Positions 26,621 to 39,480 are shown, numbered from the stretch's first letter. The stretch: 64,000 bases of DNA from Polytrichum commune (GCA_950295325.1 OX485803.1:44035554-44099553), one strand, 5' to 3'. Program-made: numbers and translations. The notes: generated from the letters alone by a model not told the origin.

Positions 26621-28459
26621 TTGCTTTAACTACAATGGTATTTGCAATTAGGTTACCTTTGCATATAGGTTCCCTCTTTACACCTGCAAATTACATTCAG
26701 TCAAAACCATATCACAAAAACTTATAACTTTCTTTATTACCATAAAAAAACCACAAGAATAATAAATGATACATGTTGTTATTGTGGTAATAAGTATTCA
26801 AAAAACTGCGGAATGTTGATAACTCAGCAAGGACCAACCCTATTGCACGTATTAGTGTAGGTAATTTTCATGTTACAAGATACATTGTACAAAATGAGAA
26901 TCCCAGAGTTGTAAGACACATTCATTCATGGTGTGCATTATTAATAGCAATAAAAAATCTCCACTTTACCGAGTAATGTATTGTTTATGGTATTTAGTGT
27001 CATGGGCCAATAGTGTCCCATGCTTTTGATGTATATTGTCACAAACCTCTAAATCCATGTATCAACATCAATTTCATAATTTCAGTCACGTCTAACCACA
27101 CATTAAATCAATATGCACCAAACATACGACACAATTCTTGATAGATATTTGTTCCATAATTTATTGTTGTACAATCTAAAAGGATGAAATGTGAGATGTT
27201 GAATCAATGTTGAATAATTAGCTAAATGTTGGATTAACATTTTGAATAAGTTAAATGTTAAAGAGTATGTAATGACACCGGCTTAACATTAAATGGGTAT
27301 TAAATGTTTGTCGCTTGCATTTTGAGATTATGTATAGATTACACTAATTGCCAATATGTCTCCAATTAATGTCACAACAAAGATTGTTACATGACTAAAA
27401 ATGGTTTAAAGCAATGTTGGATCAATACAATCACCCTCAATATTTGTTAACACTTCGGAGCAAGGAAACTTATAGCACTTACATGAATAACATCTATCTA
27501 TCTATCTATCTATCTATAAGGGTGAAAACACATAAGATATGAATGTCAACATATATCTAAGTGTAATGCAAAAGCGAATTTATAATAGTTTGATGAGAAT
27601 CTTGTGTACGCCAAGATCCTATTTTCTTTTATAGTGTTTGAATGCTCTAGAAGGGAGGTGGAACATCAATAAATCTTTGTTCCAAAACAGTTCTTCAAGG
27701 TCACTAATGCACTTTTAGCATCCTTGATCCTACTCTATCTACCAGCACATCACCGATTTGCACAATGTCAACTTCTTCAATGGGTTCATTATCAGTCGCA
27801 TCATCTTTTTCATCAAGCATACCTATTACTTCCTCTTCAATAGGTACGCAAGGATTGTTTAGATCAAATCCCGGTTCATAATTGATGAACTCATGTGCAT
27901 TCACTATGGATCCAATTTCAAAGGCAATAGGGTTTAGGGTAGGGTTTATGTCAATTTCATCCAAATTAACACTTACCAAGGTTAATTCTTTGAAGATGGA
28001 AGCATAAGTTTTCATACATTCTCTCAACAATTAACAATCAACATTGACTAGTGTATTTATTTATTTATTTATTTGTTGAGGGGTGTAATTTTCCATAACA
28101 CACAAGCAATTATAACACTCATTGGGGTAATGCATATTGAGGGTAAATTGTATATAGGTGACACATGAAGAAAGAGACGACGCCATGAGAGACACTTCAC
28201 CCTTGATTACAACCACAAACTCATATTTAAATTCAATTAGGGGTTTACATAGCATGGTCATGGAAATGAATCTCAAGTTGCCACCATATAAACCTTGCCT
28301 CCATTCGCTTGAAAAAATGTAGCTCTTGTCCATGTCGACATCACATGACTTTAGTGAGCAATTAAATGGGCTTGGTCGACTACGGATGCCTTAACCTTAG
28401 TAGGTGCTACATAAAAACACCCAACCTTCACCCTAGGCTAATATCTCATTGGCTGAAAA
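26621..28459. other. Intergenic stretch with unrecognised ORF and TCTA microsatellite
   Basis: A (TCTA)n run lies at 27490-27516 and an ATTT run at 28051-28073. The 108-residue acidic frame at 27704-28030 (-) looks like the C-terminal tail of a transposase, but I cannot name the family and claim no function. No other gene is seen. Confidence 0.35.
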
Positions 28460-28464
28460 GGTCG

Positions 28465-28729
28465 AGACCGTCCAAGTTCACTTCACACTAGAAGATGAAG
28501 GCCTAAGGGCTCAAAAATATCATCATGGACAAAAAAAAATCTACACAAATTCCTACACAACAAACTATGGGCAACGTTTCATTGTATGCTGGAACTTGCG
28601 TTATGCATGCTGCAAACCGTGGCACACCATGTCAGTTAAACAACTAGTACAACCTTTGGACGAGAGTCAAGCGCTCTCACAACTACATGATCACGGCCCT
28701 TGGCTCGTGCGTGAAGTGGCCACAAAATT
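28465..28729 (-). mobile_element. MITE family A, copy 7, highly diverged
   Basis: Reads like a reverse-oriented family A element with an internal deletion: 'gtccaagttcacttcacact' near the left and 'cacggcccttggctcgtgcg' followed by 'tgaagtggcc' at the right. The middle is scarcely alignable. Confidence 0.5.
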
Positions 28730-28850
28730 GCACCTACTCTACCATGCGCACGCATATACTAACAATAGATACACTTGCCTGCCGGGGTGGAAAGGTCATT
28801 GAAACGAGCATGCCAAGTAGGAATTGACATGGTACCCACACCGGAGGGTG

Positions 28851-29022
28851 TAGCCAACCTGACCAGTGCCCCCCCTTGAATGTGTGCCGCCCATCCAGCA
28901 AGGATGAGACAAGCTCCCATCTAGCACCGGTTGGTTGGATTCTGAGCTCCCACCCTGCATCTAGCCAATTGGTGTTGGATGGGCGGCACACATTCCAGGG
29001 GGGGACCGGCCGGGCTGGTTGG
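28851..29022. repeat. GC-rich palindrome 1
   Basis: The arms 28851-28899 and 28972-29022 are complementary and share the core 'atgtgtgccgcccatcca'. The loop side contains 'gcatctagccaa'. It belongs with palindrome 2, 60 bp downstream, judging by similar termini and loop. Confidence 0.65.
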
Positions 29023-29079
29023 ACCCGCCCTGATGTGGCCCCCATATGAGGGAAAGGAAGTAACTCAATCATATATTAG

Positions 29080-29315
29080 CCACATTCGGGGGTCCAACCA
29101 ACACGGCTGGTGCGCCCCCCCCCCCCCCCCCTAGAGCATGAGCTGGCCATCCAATTGCCCATCCAAGGCAATAGGAACACCGTCCCAAAGGCTTGCATCT
29201 AGCCAACCAGGGGCCTTTGGGATGGTGTCCCTAGTGCCCTGGATGGGTAGTTGGATGGCCGGCTCATGCTCCGGGGGGACCACACCGCCCGGGCTGGCTG
29301 GACCCTTGATGTGGT
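29080..29315. repeat. GC-rich palindrome 2
   Basis: The arms at about 29080-29190 and 29214-29315 are complementary, with a C-run (29115-29131) opposite a G-run. The core pairs 'gagcatgagc' and 'ggccatccaa' match their complements. The loop has 'gcatctagccaa', as in palindrome 1. It resembles a foldback MITE or a very long hairpin precursor. Confidence 0.7.
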
Positions 29316-30287
29316 TGGGCTTTCAATGTTCCTAGTCCATAACCAGTCGAGATCCTAGTGTTTCCAAATCCAACCGGTTACATGTTGAAATCTTTCGGTG
29401 GTTTTTTCCCCCCTCCATGAATTTGAGGTATATTCTATAAATTCCTCTAAAATGGTCGGTAAAAATTTCCTGGAGTCCTGAACTTGAACCGGTTATTCCT
29501 CAGACTCAGCCGGTTCATGTGTGAGTAGCGGCCGGTTCTCCCCGTCCATGGAACTCAATCAATGTGCAGGAATGGAGGGAGTGCAGTGCAGTGCAGGGAG
29601 TCAACAGACAGGGCAAGAGCAAGAGGGAGAGTGGGGATCGGAGCTGTTGAGAGGACGCCGAGCCCAATTGTTGCAGGCAGCGGAGGCTAATCCGGGGGTG
29701 TGCGCCCCTTGGAATGGGCCTGCCGCGGGGGGGGAAGCAACGGAGGCCGCCGCGTGTCACGCAAGTGACGTTGAGCTCCACCCACGCTCTACCTAGCTAC
29801 CGGAGAGCTGCAGTTTTCAATAATCTATCTTATATACTATTTATTGTATTCCATATAGTATAGTATATTGGGGATCAGGCAGGCAGTAGCCGATGTTGTC
29901 ATAGTTGCAGTTGATTGGCGAGGATCCAGGGTTAGGGTCACAAGGGGGAGGTTTCTTCCGCAAATTGGGGTCCAGATCCATTAAACAGCTTCTCCAGGGT
30001 TTAACTCAATTAGGGGCTCGGCTTGAGCTGCTGCTTTGGTGCCCTTCACATGGGAAATGATCCTTCCTTACCCTGACTCTTCCTGACTCTATACCTGGGT
30101 AAACACCTTCCATGCATGCTATCTGACAGATATATATATCTGTCACTAACTTAGAATGTACCCTACAGTTGACCTGGACGCCAGGAGACGACAGGTGCTA
30201 CTCCTGTATTGTTTGAAGCTAGGTTTCAAAATCCATCTCCTGATCCACTGTGATTAACTTAGCACATTACATATAGGCCCAGACAAG
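29316..30287. other. Intergenic stretch with a dispersed-repeat copy and a GC-rich patch
   Basis: 29425-29560 is a copy of the dispersed repeat D (also near 38965, 39345 and 61965), recognisable by 'cggccggttctccccgt'. 29560-29790 is GC-rich with open frames on both strands and could be a promoter or leader, but no gene is confirmed. A 22-bp perfect palindrome centred on an ATATAT core lies at 30124-30145. Confidence 0.4.
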
Positions 30288-30509
30288 GTGCGAATAATGG
30301 CATCCCAGTCAAGCAAGCTGCCCACTGCAGCGGAAGTGCTTCCACTTCATGAGGCCGTTGTGTTGTGTGTGACGTCGAGTTCATCGAATGTGGCTTTTAG
30401 ACTTGTCCATCAACGTTCGTCCACCGGAGAAGTTTGGAGTCGTCCTCCTTGCAAGACCCAAAACTTCTCCGTCTTGTCTGTTGAGGTGGCTATAATGAAT
30501 GGTTGGTGA
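30288..30509 (+). other. Unrecognised open frame, possible first exon or relic
   Basis: 73 codons, with an internal ATG at 30297 giving MASQSSKLPTAAEVLPLHEA and onward. The composition is less AT-rich than the surroundings and no repeat covers it. I do not recognise the protein and found no matching downstream exon. Confidence 0.2.
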
Positions 30510-33500
30510 TGTGGCGGGTTGACGAAGTGGACAAACCCTAGGTTTGGATTGCGCAATGGATAAAGTCATTATGTAAGCCAATGACCTTTGACAATCTTTT
30601 GTCCACGTGCTCGCCTAAACCGGGCCTTAGGTAGGGGTCTGAGTTAGTCTTGTGTTGAAACTTGATATGGACTACATTGTTTTGCCTAATTAGCGTGGGT
30701 TACCATTTGGAGTTACGCGTTGCTATGTTACATTTTATCACTTTTTACCCATATTGCATAAGTAGTTACTATGCACACCGAAGAACATCGTATAACTTAG
30801 TTGGGGACAAAACAATAATGTCAACTCAAAAAATTATAGCAACACATAACTCCAATGGTGATCCACACTAATTAGACAAAACATTGTAGATAACAAGTGA
30901 AATGAGAGTGAATGACCAGCCGTGGGATGGCGAGTCCTCCTCCTCGAGTTGATTATTGATTATAACCAACGAGCTCGTGGACATAGTTTGGGATACATGA
31001 ATGTAAACTGTGACGAGTTTTGATACTCTTAAACAAGCAATCGGTTGTGTAGTTTGAGAGCTAAGATTATCTCCAGGGTCCAATGGAGCCAAGTCTTTCA
31101 AAGCTTTCCACGTGCATTAGTTTGGCGTTGGTTTCCAAGGTTCTGTAAGTAGGAGAATGTTGAAGCAACCAAAGTGGAACTTGAATGAAGGTGGGATTTA
31201 TACTCAAAGGTTTGTTAGATGTCGAGAGTCACGAGAGAGATCTTTGCACCAAAAATGACCAAGAGGTTTGGCATGCTCATTGATGCAAGGGAATTAGCAC
31301 TCCAAAGACATATGGGTTATTACTTTCATCTACCAACAACTAATGGCCCACCCATGTTTACTAGTGCAAGCCACCACTAAATGATTCCTACCAACATTGG
31401 CTACATCCAATGGCTATTATTGGCCAAACATGAGTTAAAAGTGGCTCAAGCTAGTGGGAGGCATTCGTTGGTCGCCCACACCAGTAAGTGTGGGCATGTT
31501 ATTAGTCTAGATAGGGTTAGACGTCCATTGCTTTGAGTTGGGTCCCACCATCATTAAAAAAAAATACCATTTCCATTATTAACATATGTAGGGTTTAACA
31601 CATTAGCAAATCCAAATGAGGAACACGAGAGTTGGTATTACTATTTGTGAAATGAAAGTGAATATCTTATGAATTATTAAAGTGGTGCTCATAGAATTTT
31701 CTTCTTACTGGTTTTCTTTCATATATGTACATTTCAAACTCAAATGTGTGCTTATATGCTAGAAACCACTTAAGATGACAAACCACTTTAGCACTACATA
31801 ACTTACTTGAGTTGGTTATCAGTCACAACCGATTAGCTCATGGATTAACATGGGAATCATGGATAATATCATGTCTTTGTGAATGAAAATTGTAATGAGT
31901 TTTGATAACTCTTACGCTCTTGGATGAGCCATCTATCAGGGTGTTTAGTCTCACTGTGATAACTCTTACACTCTAAGAGTCATACACTTTTGCAAAGGGT
32001 TAGACTAAATTGGCCAAGGTTAGATGCTCACCTCTTTGAGTTGGGCCCTCACCATTTTTACCCGTATGTGTCCACTTCATGCACACTTACATTAGGTGGA
32101 TGGACAATGCGTCGATAAAAGAGGGACCAATCTTGAACCAAGCTCCTAAGAGTTAAACATATGTCAAGGTTGAAATTATTTTACCTTGGCTTACCAAACC
32201 TTGTTTCAAGACCGGTGTTCTCAAACATGTGTGGCCTCCACCCGAACGTGTGTTTCATAGATTACTATATGGAGAAGCGGGCTACACCCTAACCTATGTA
32301 ATGTCACTCCCTCCCTTCTAGCCCAAAACCCTAAGGAACAAATGTGCTCAATTTAAATCTCTCTCCATGTTGTGACATTTCCCTCATACATCACAAGTTT
32401 GGACATTAAAAAAATCCACCAAAAATTCAAATCCACACACATCACAGTGTCATCATTATCATTACTACAATGTTGGCTTTGTGTTATTCTATAATGTCAC
32501 ATGCTACACTAATTCTCTATTATCATGCATCCATGTTAACACTGCAAACCTCCTTAATATCACGTGCACTTTGGTTGCCACATGCGTGATATTAGGGAGA
32601 TTAGAGTGTAACGTGGGTGGAAAAAGTAACCATTAAGGACCCATCTAGCTTCCTTAGTATGTAGGAGTATATGGCTCCAAGTCAAACAATAGTTTTTAAT
32701 GAAACTTGGGCTTGGAAAGCATGCAGAGCACCCGAGGGAACTACCTCCGCCTCCGACGGCAGCGACGGGGGGATGGACATTCGCAGCATCCGCAATTCAC
32801 ACTCCACTTTAGCGGATGCTCAAGTTCTTATTTGAAACCGACGTGCGACTTTCAACCCCACACCACTTAAGAATCCACACTTCACTTTATAAGTTAGCCG
32901 AGCTTCCATTCGGTGCAGGTGTGTGTCTGCCAGGTCTCTTATTAACGTCCCACAACTTGATCTCTTCCTCATCCACAATCTCAATCTCCAGCTCCACTAT
33001 TCCCACACGTCCTACAACCCCTCACTCGGCTTCTTGTTTCTTCTCAACGTTGGCATTTCACATGTAAGAGAATTTAATGGACCTTGGGCATTGTAAGGCT
33101 GGCGGGTGATTGTAAGGGTGATTGCAAGTCTGGCATTTGATGCGTGCTGGTTCAAGGTTAGGTTTTTTCCTGTGTGTGTGTGTGTGCGCGCGCGCGTGCT
33201 GATGATGGTTTGTTGGTCTTCTGGATTTTCCATGCAGATGCGCCTGGCAGTCCGACTGGACCATTTAAACCTCTGTTTGCAAATGCCCGCGGCTATGTTT
33301 TAACAGGTGCAAGCCTACTGCTGCTGCTGCTTCTTTGTTCACAGGCTATCATTGATTGTAATGTTTGTGTACCATTTATGATCTTAGAGGGGTGGTTTGG
33401 TTGATGAGGTGGGGAGCGGGAGCAGCATTTTGATTTTTACATATCAGGCTGCATTAATGCCCAAAAAATCATTCACAGATTGCGACGTTCTGCGTAAGAA

Positions 33501-33888
33501 AGTCATATTCAAGTCCTCTGCATGGCATGCATGAAGAGCACCGTAAAAATTCCCTGCAAGGATGGAAAGACTTATAAAATTTTAATCAAAAGGGGGATTT
33601 CTTTAAGTCGAAGGAAACCAATAGCAGCGGGGTTTTCAACCTAGGGATAGTACATTGCTGAGTTTAAACGCCAAAACTGTAGGCTTGGGAGGAATTCAGA
33701 AGGTTTTCAAAGTTGACAATCTCTTTCAGATCTAGACCTGTAAATTGTCAATATGGCCATCTCCAGATCAGTGTCGACCTTCCTCTGAGCTGTCTTTGAC
33801 AAATATGGCCCGGTCAATGTTGCAGGTGGGTTAATTTTGACAAGTCTGATTCAGACACACAGGAGCATTGTTTTGGCTGGCGGATAGG
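30510..33888. other. Repeat-derived intergenic stretch up to the DUF3455 gene
   Basis: 30880-31065 and 31640-31960 are diverged direct copies of one repeat (shared 'gagttttgata' and 'gaatgaaa'-like pieces). A (TG)n(CG)n run at 33173-33197 makes His/Thr-rich shadow frames. The last several hundred bases may contain promoter and leader of the next gene. No other gene is supported. Confidence 0.35.
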
Positions 33889-36800
33889 ATGTCGAAACAT
33901 CAGACTCTTTTGGTGTTACTCGGAGCTGTGTTGCTGCAATGCATCCTGCTCGTGGCAGCATTCCGGGATCCACAGCTCACTCCCCCAGCTGGATTCAGGT
34001 AAACACACACGCACAAAACCCTCAAATTCAAACTGCAATGGTTTCATTGTCTGCAAGGTACTGACCAGAATTCGCGGTTAATGTTTTCGTTTTCTGTGGG
34101 CACCTTCACAAGGTGGTATCTCTACTGCTTCCAGTGAGAAACAGCAGCTGTTTCTCCTCTGACACGCGTATTTTGCTTCCTGTGGGAATTCCTCTGCAAA
34201 ATCTGCAAATGTGGATTTTGAGTTGATTTCTATCAGTGCAGCTTTGCCTTGGAGGGCAGAAAGGAAGAGTGAAATGTTTCTTCCTACCTCGTCACTGTAG
34301 ATTCTTCGTTGTTTTGAGGAGGAAATATGAACTAGTCCAAATCCTCCCCTGTGCCTGCATGTGAGATGCGGCATTCTTCAGACATTCATCTGATTGTCAC
34401 TCGTCTCTCTTTTTAAATTACATCTTGTTTCCATGGGGATTCCTTGCAAGATCCGCAAATGTGGATTTTGAATCCGCGTTGACTGTGGGAGTGCCTCTTT
34501 GACTGGGGAAAATGGGAAGAGTGAGATTATTTTCCCATACGCAACTGCATAGTCTACTTATGCGTGGACTGTGTTGCTTTTAGGACGCTGATGATATGCA
34601 CCACTACGAAGCCTCCCTGCGCTTGTATTTGTGTGAGGTCCGCTTTGCTTCACACATTCATGTGATTAGGGTTACCTGGATGGCTGACTGTTTGATGGTG
34701 TGCCTGCAGCAAGATAATGACGGCCAGAACCTTCAGGGGAAGGCAGATTTACACTTGCAACCGAGGTGTATGGGTGAAGGAGGGGGCGTCGGCTGATTTA
34801 GTGGATTCTTACAACAACAAAGTGGGATCCTACAAGTCAAACTACAACCCCAACACCAGGCGCTCCACCTTGTCTTGGACTCTCGTCAACTCGGCCGGAG
34901 CAGCAGGCGAATCCGGCGCTCCCACTTGCGGCATTACAGGTACCTCAAATTACAAATTTTTAATTCCTCATCTATTTCCGATAGCGTTGCAACCATCGAT
35001 CACCGTCACTCGTATTCCGTCAACGATTACCCGAGTATTCGATCGTCACTCGAATCCCCAAAACGAGTGACTATCGTTGACTATCTGAAGACTGTTTCTG
35101 AATCACTTGGAATGCTTGCTAATGGATCTCAGATGGTCTGTTATATCACAAAGAGGAAAGAGGGCCTCTGTTAAGTTCATAGAACTTGCATATTGCCTCG
35201 TAAAAAGTGTCACAATTCTTAATTTAAAATAACATCACTTTTAATTCTGTGAGTGTGACGAAGTAACACTTTGTATGAAAGAATTTGCATATTCCATGGT
35301 ATGGCCTTGGGGTGAATTTCAAGGGCCCTGATAACTTACGATCTCTTTGGGCACGGCTTGTGACAATAGTGTAGACCTTAGTACTAATTAGAGTTAATAC
35401 CATGCAGACTCGTAGTTTCATTTAGTTTAGTGCTTCTAAGAATCTAGAGTGAATTCTCGTCTTCAGAATGTCGAACCTAAACCAAATGAACCGTTTCCTT
35501 ACATATGGTACAAAGTCCCTGAATGGATGTGTCCCTGATACATGTGTTGGTTTTGGGTTTATGTGTCTTACGCATTTTAGCTAAGCCGCCAATGTATGAT
35601 TATTGTACACATCATTGGTTTTAGGTTAAGCGTTGGTATTGGGTGCTCTAGGTGTACCCTAATAGAGTGGTTTTTAATGTGTCCATATGTAGGTGTTCCA
35701 CTTTAACGTGTTGCACTCCTTAGAAATGTATAAGCGTGTCGTATAGGTGTTCCCTATGTATACCAAGCAAATCTAGACAAGTGTTTGGCGATTTATTGTT
35801 CAACATAGGTGTTTCCTATGTATACAAAGCAAATCTGAAGATGTGTTTGGCGATTAATTGTTCACTGCAGGTGTTCCCTGTGTATACAAATGAAGCAAAT
35901 CTAAACATGTGTTTGGTGGTTAATTGTTCGTTGTAGGTGTTCCCGTATACCAAGTGAAGTGCACCACATCTTCCGTCAACGAGTACCTAGCTGAGGTGAC
36001 CGGCCACCAAGGCACCGGCGCCGGTGACCTAATGTCCTTCGTGTCCCTAACCGTTACCTCCGGGGGTGCCCCTCCCGCGAACGCCTTGTGTGACGTCCCC
36101 GGCCACGACCGGGCGACCACGAGTGTCCCGTTCTCGGGAACGTTCGAGTTCTACAACCAAGACCCGCAAGCTCCCGCGGTCCCCGCGGACCTGACTCCCA
36201 AGAGCGCCAAGTTTCTGCAGGGGTCCTTTTGCAAGGGTAAAGTGGTGTATCAGTTCAACGGGAAGAGCTGGCTCAGGAGAGGCCTTCTGGCCACAGTCTA
36301 TGATGTGGCCGGTGGGAATGTGATTGGGAAGTTTGGGACGATCACGAAGGCCGACAGGTATGGAGGAAACTTGCACTTTGCATTCGATAACCCGAGCTTC
36401 TGGGTCACCGGGAAGCTCTGTGCACCGCCCTTGACTGTGTCTACAAAGTCATGCCCATGGCAGCTGATGGCCGTCACGAGCCAAGGAGGCACCACGTAAG
36501 TTCGTTAAACCCTTATATCTCACATGTAATGTCTTATGAACATTACGTAGGTTTAGTGTCCAAGATTTTACGAAGTGACCCTGTCGTATTTTGATCGTAG
36601 TTATTCCCTTGGATCCTCTCGGTGAAAATATTTGGCGGAAGTGGCTCGGCAAAATTGGTGTGCTAACTAACGAGTAAGCTCAGTGGTATCAGCGTTATTA
36701 TGAAGACTTGATTAAGTACACTAATATTTTTGTGTCTTCCTCTTACTCCCTCAATGGCGTTCCTTGACTTTTATTTAATTTGAATTTTGAAGTAGGTCCA

Positions 36801-37063
36801 CATCGATCAAAGTAGTTTCATGATCACATATGCTGGTGCCGTCAGAAATTGAAATCTTCTTATTTTGAGTTACTGTGGCATAAATTTACTGATGCTTGTG
36901 AACCATCTTGACATTGGTCCACAGGCCATATATTGGACCTTACAAATATGCACAGTTGACCTCGACAAATGGAGGAGCACCACCGACTTTGAATGGAGCG
37001 ACTGCGGGCATGACATGGAGCTCTCCATTCACCGGGCTCATGTGGTACTACGGTCCGCTATAG
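33889..37063 (+). CDS. Secreted protein with two tandem DUF3455-like domains, 4 exons
   Basis: The exons 33889-33998, 34710-34939, 35937-36495 and 36925-37063 have GT/AG borders and join in phase to 345 codons plus TAG. Residues 1-24 form a signal peptide (hydrophobic 6-24), so it should enter the secretory pathway. Residues about 26-170 have the DUF3455 pattern: PPAGF, then GRQIYTCNRGVWVKEG at 47-62, and LTVTSGGAPP at 151-160. A second round follows from about 188: GKVVYQFNGKSWLRRG at 214-229 and LTSTNGGAPP at 311-320. Seven cysteines lie beyond the signal peptide. The biochemical role of DUF3455 is not established; fungal members are often labelled malate dehydrogenase without evidence. Intron 2 (34940-35936) carries repeated acceptor-like units, reported separately. 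Confidence 0.88.
35747..35936 (+). repeat. Three tandem 62-66 bp units, each ending in a splice acceptor (end of intron 2)
   Basis: The units 35747-35808, 35809-35870 and 35871-35936 each start with ggtgttYcc and end with a pyrimidine-rich 'ttgttc...ag'. The last AG (35935-35936) is the true acceptor for exon 3, whose first bases repeat the unit start (ggtgttccc after the split G). A further diverged unit starts after the AG at 35691-35692. Using the upstream acceptors would bring stops into frame. Confidence 0.8.
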
Positions 37064-38960
37064 TTGGAGTCTTCCGTAAATGACAACAAAGGGGTGTAGG
37101 CTATCTGCATCTCCTCGGTCATGTTTATAAAAATTGATCCTAGGATTTTATTTTCTTGGCAGAAAATGCCATCGTGCATGCCCGGAGAGAGCTACGAGAG
37201 TTGATTTGTGCTTTGGTGACCCAAAAACTAATCAAAGCCTAAATAAATTCTTCTGGTAGACGAACCATGAGGTATGCCTATATTGTACACTAGTACACTC
37301 TATGATATAGTGTCACTTACTATGTGAAATTACTGTTTACTGTATAACTCATTTTCTACCAAAAAAGGTCGAATTGGTTGTTTGGACATTAATATCTTTA
37401 CTTGGTAAAAATCACACTAAGTAGATATCATGCTCAGTGACACTAAATATCACATTCAGTGTCGTTCTTAACTGGCGAAGAATTGTCGCAGCTAGTTGCT
37501 TTCTCCGACCAAACTGTGCATGCGGATAAACCCAGCATGCTGGTAATATTTTTGCTATCGTGTCCCTCATTTAGGTCTTCATGATCTGCTTCCTAGTTGT
37601 TAGCATATCACAGTTTTGCGATTTTGATCTTGTTGCTTCTTCCAGTGCACAATTTCCCCTGCCTTGTTTGTTGGGCCTCCCATTGGAACTTGATTCATTA
37701 GCTATAAGTAACCTTTCATCTATTGCGAAGGGAAACATAGAAACCCACAGGTCTCGTTGATCACAAAAGTGGTTTGTTCCCCGGCCACGAAACTCTGTCC
37801 TAGCCACACAACACTCGTAAGTAAAGAAACTTATCGATCAGTGAACGTCGATTTCGCAAAATTTCAGTAAATCTACTTGGGTATCGGTTCTGTGTTTGTT
37901 GTGGACAATTAACCACAAATCTCATCTATAGATGCCGCTTTTACAATGTGATTCACACGGTTAATGAAACAACAATCAATCGGAGATTCGTTTCTCACCT
38001 ATTCCATAGAAATTGTTTGTGAGATAATTGACTACGACTTTTGATTCTCGGAATAAGTTTGTTTGTTATCTTCTCAGCTAAATTAATACACTAACAATCC
38101 GCAATGATATGTGATGGCATAGCATACGAACGAGAATAATCAGTATCAATCGGATTGCACATCTATGTAGAATAATAATAGCCATGTACATGAGCTATAA
38201 TTTCAGTCAGACATGAGAAATTCTTGCTGAAGCAGGATGTGACAGAGCGAACAAGTGCACCACTGATTGCACTGCACAAGTTTTTTAAAATATGCTAAAC
38301 GGATTCAATTTGAGTTGAATTAAGAATCGAGACTGGTTAGTGCCCGATAAAAGATTACAGAAAGCAATCAAACTGTACTTTGCCGATGTAATGGTGTAAA
38401 TGTTCACTCATACTTGTGTGGTTCTTTGCGTCAATGCGATTATCTCCATTCTATCTCAAATTGTATTTGTGATTATGATATTCTTGATTTATTTTATTTT
38501 CACTTTCATTGGATGCTGGCTAGGTTCTCTATAATTTCTGTGCAGAGTCACTGTCTTATACTTCTGCAAGGATTTGAGAGAAGCCTGGGCTTCTTGTTAT
38601 CTTCTCTATGTTTTGGAAGGACTCAGGGCATTTATTACATGTTTCATTATGTCTCCATTTTGAATTGATGCGATAGGGCATAGTAAGTTATTTAAGGTGA
38701 ATATTCTAATGTCAAGAGAAAGTTAATAACAAAAGCAAGGCAAAATACATCCTCACAATTTCTGAGGTTGAAATTCTCAAACAGAAATCATCGACTTGAA
38801 GACCCCAACCAGAGTGAACCTAGATAATTTACCTTGTATTAGAGGTGCAAGCTCTTGTCCACGATTAACACCACAATCGCAACAATTAGATGATTCACTC
38901 AGCAGAATGACTATAACAACAAAATATATCTCACTATTGACCTATGGACTGATCATATTC
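37064..38960. other. 3' flank of the DUF3455 gene and intergenic sequence
   Basis: The first few hundred bases are likely 3' UTR. The rest is AT-rich with no gene I can support. Nothing repetitive stands out. Confidence 0.35.
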
Positions 38961-38964
38961 CGCT

Positions 38965-39480
38965 AGGATGATCAGTAATCTTCCTGAAGCCATGAACCTC
39001 AAATGGCTATTTCTCAATCTAAACCCGGATCATCTGTAGCTAGCGGCCGATTCTGCCCATTCAACGTTGGTAGTGAGACAAGGTGTCTGCTATCAAGGCA
39101 GCCATATTTCCACAATCGAGTATGGTTCCGTTCATGTTGACCTCGGTAAGGAATGTAAATATGTCGGAATATGGGTTAAGTTACAAAGATTCATATCAAC
39201 ATGAATGGGTCAGGTTATGCTAACCTTGGTGACGAATGTGGATATGTGGATGTGTGGGTTAGCTCACAAAGGGTGATGTCAATCTGAATGGTTCGGTTCA
39301 TGCTTACCTCGGTTTTTCTTTATTAGATTGAGATATATGGATTCCTCTAGGACGATTGGTAATCTTCTTGAAGTCTTGCATCTCAAATGGTTATTTCTCA
39401 AACTTAACTGAGTCATCTGTAGCTAAGAGTTGGTTCTCCCCGTTCATTGTTTGTACTGAGACAAGGTCTATGCTATCAAG
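38965..39480. repeat. Two copies of dispersed repeat D flanking an 82-88 bp tandem duplication
   Basis: The repeat D copies at 38965-39112 and 39345-39480 share 'cctcaaatgg', 'atttctca', 'catctgtagcta' and 'gtactgagacaagg'-like blocks. Between them, 39126-39210 and 39211-39299 are tandem units, each with 'gaatgtNNatatgt', 'tgggtta' and 'catgaatgg'-like pieces. No coding capacity. Confidence 0.55.

Noticed and set aside
29515-29796. Overlapping frames on both strands in the GC-rich patch
   Set aside because: Neither resembles a protein; GC-rich sequence yields few stops.
30288-30509. Possible third host gene
   Set aside because: One short frame with no second exon, no known motif and no conserved context; kept only as a low-confidence note.
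33012-33404. His/Thr and Cys/Val-rich frames near 33.1 kb
   Set aside because: They come from a TG/CG microsatellite.
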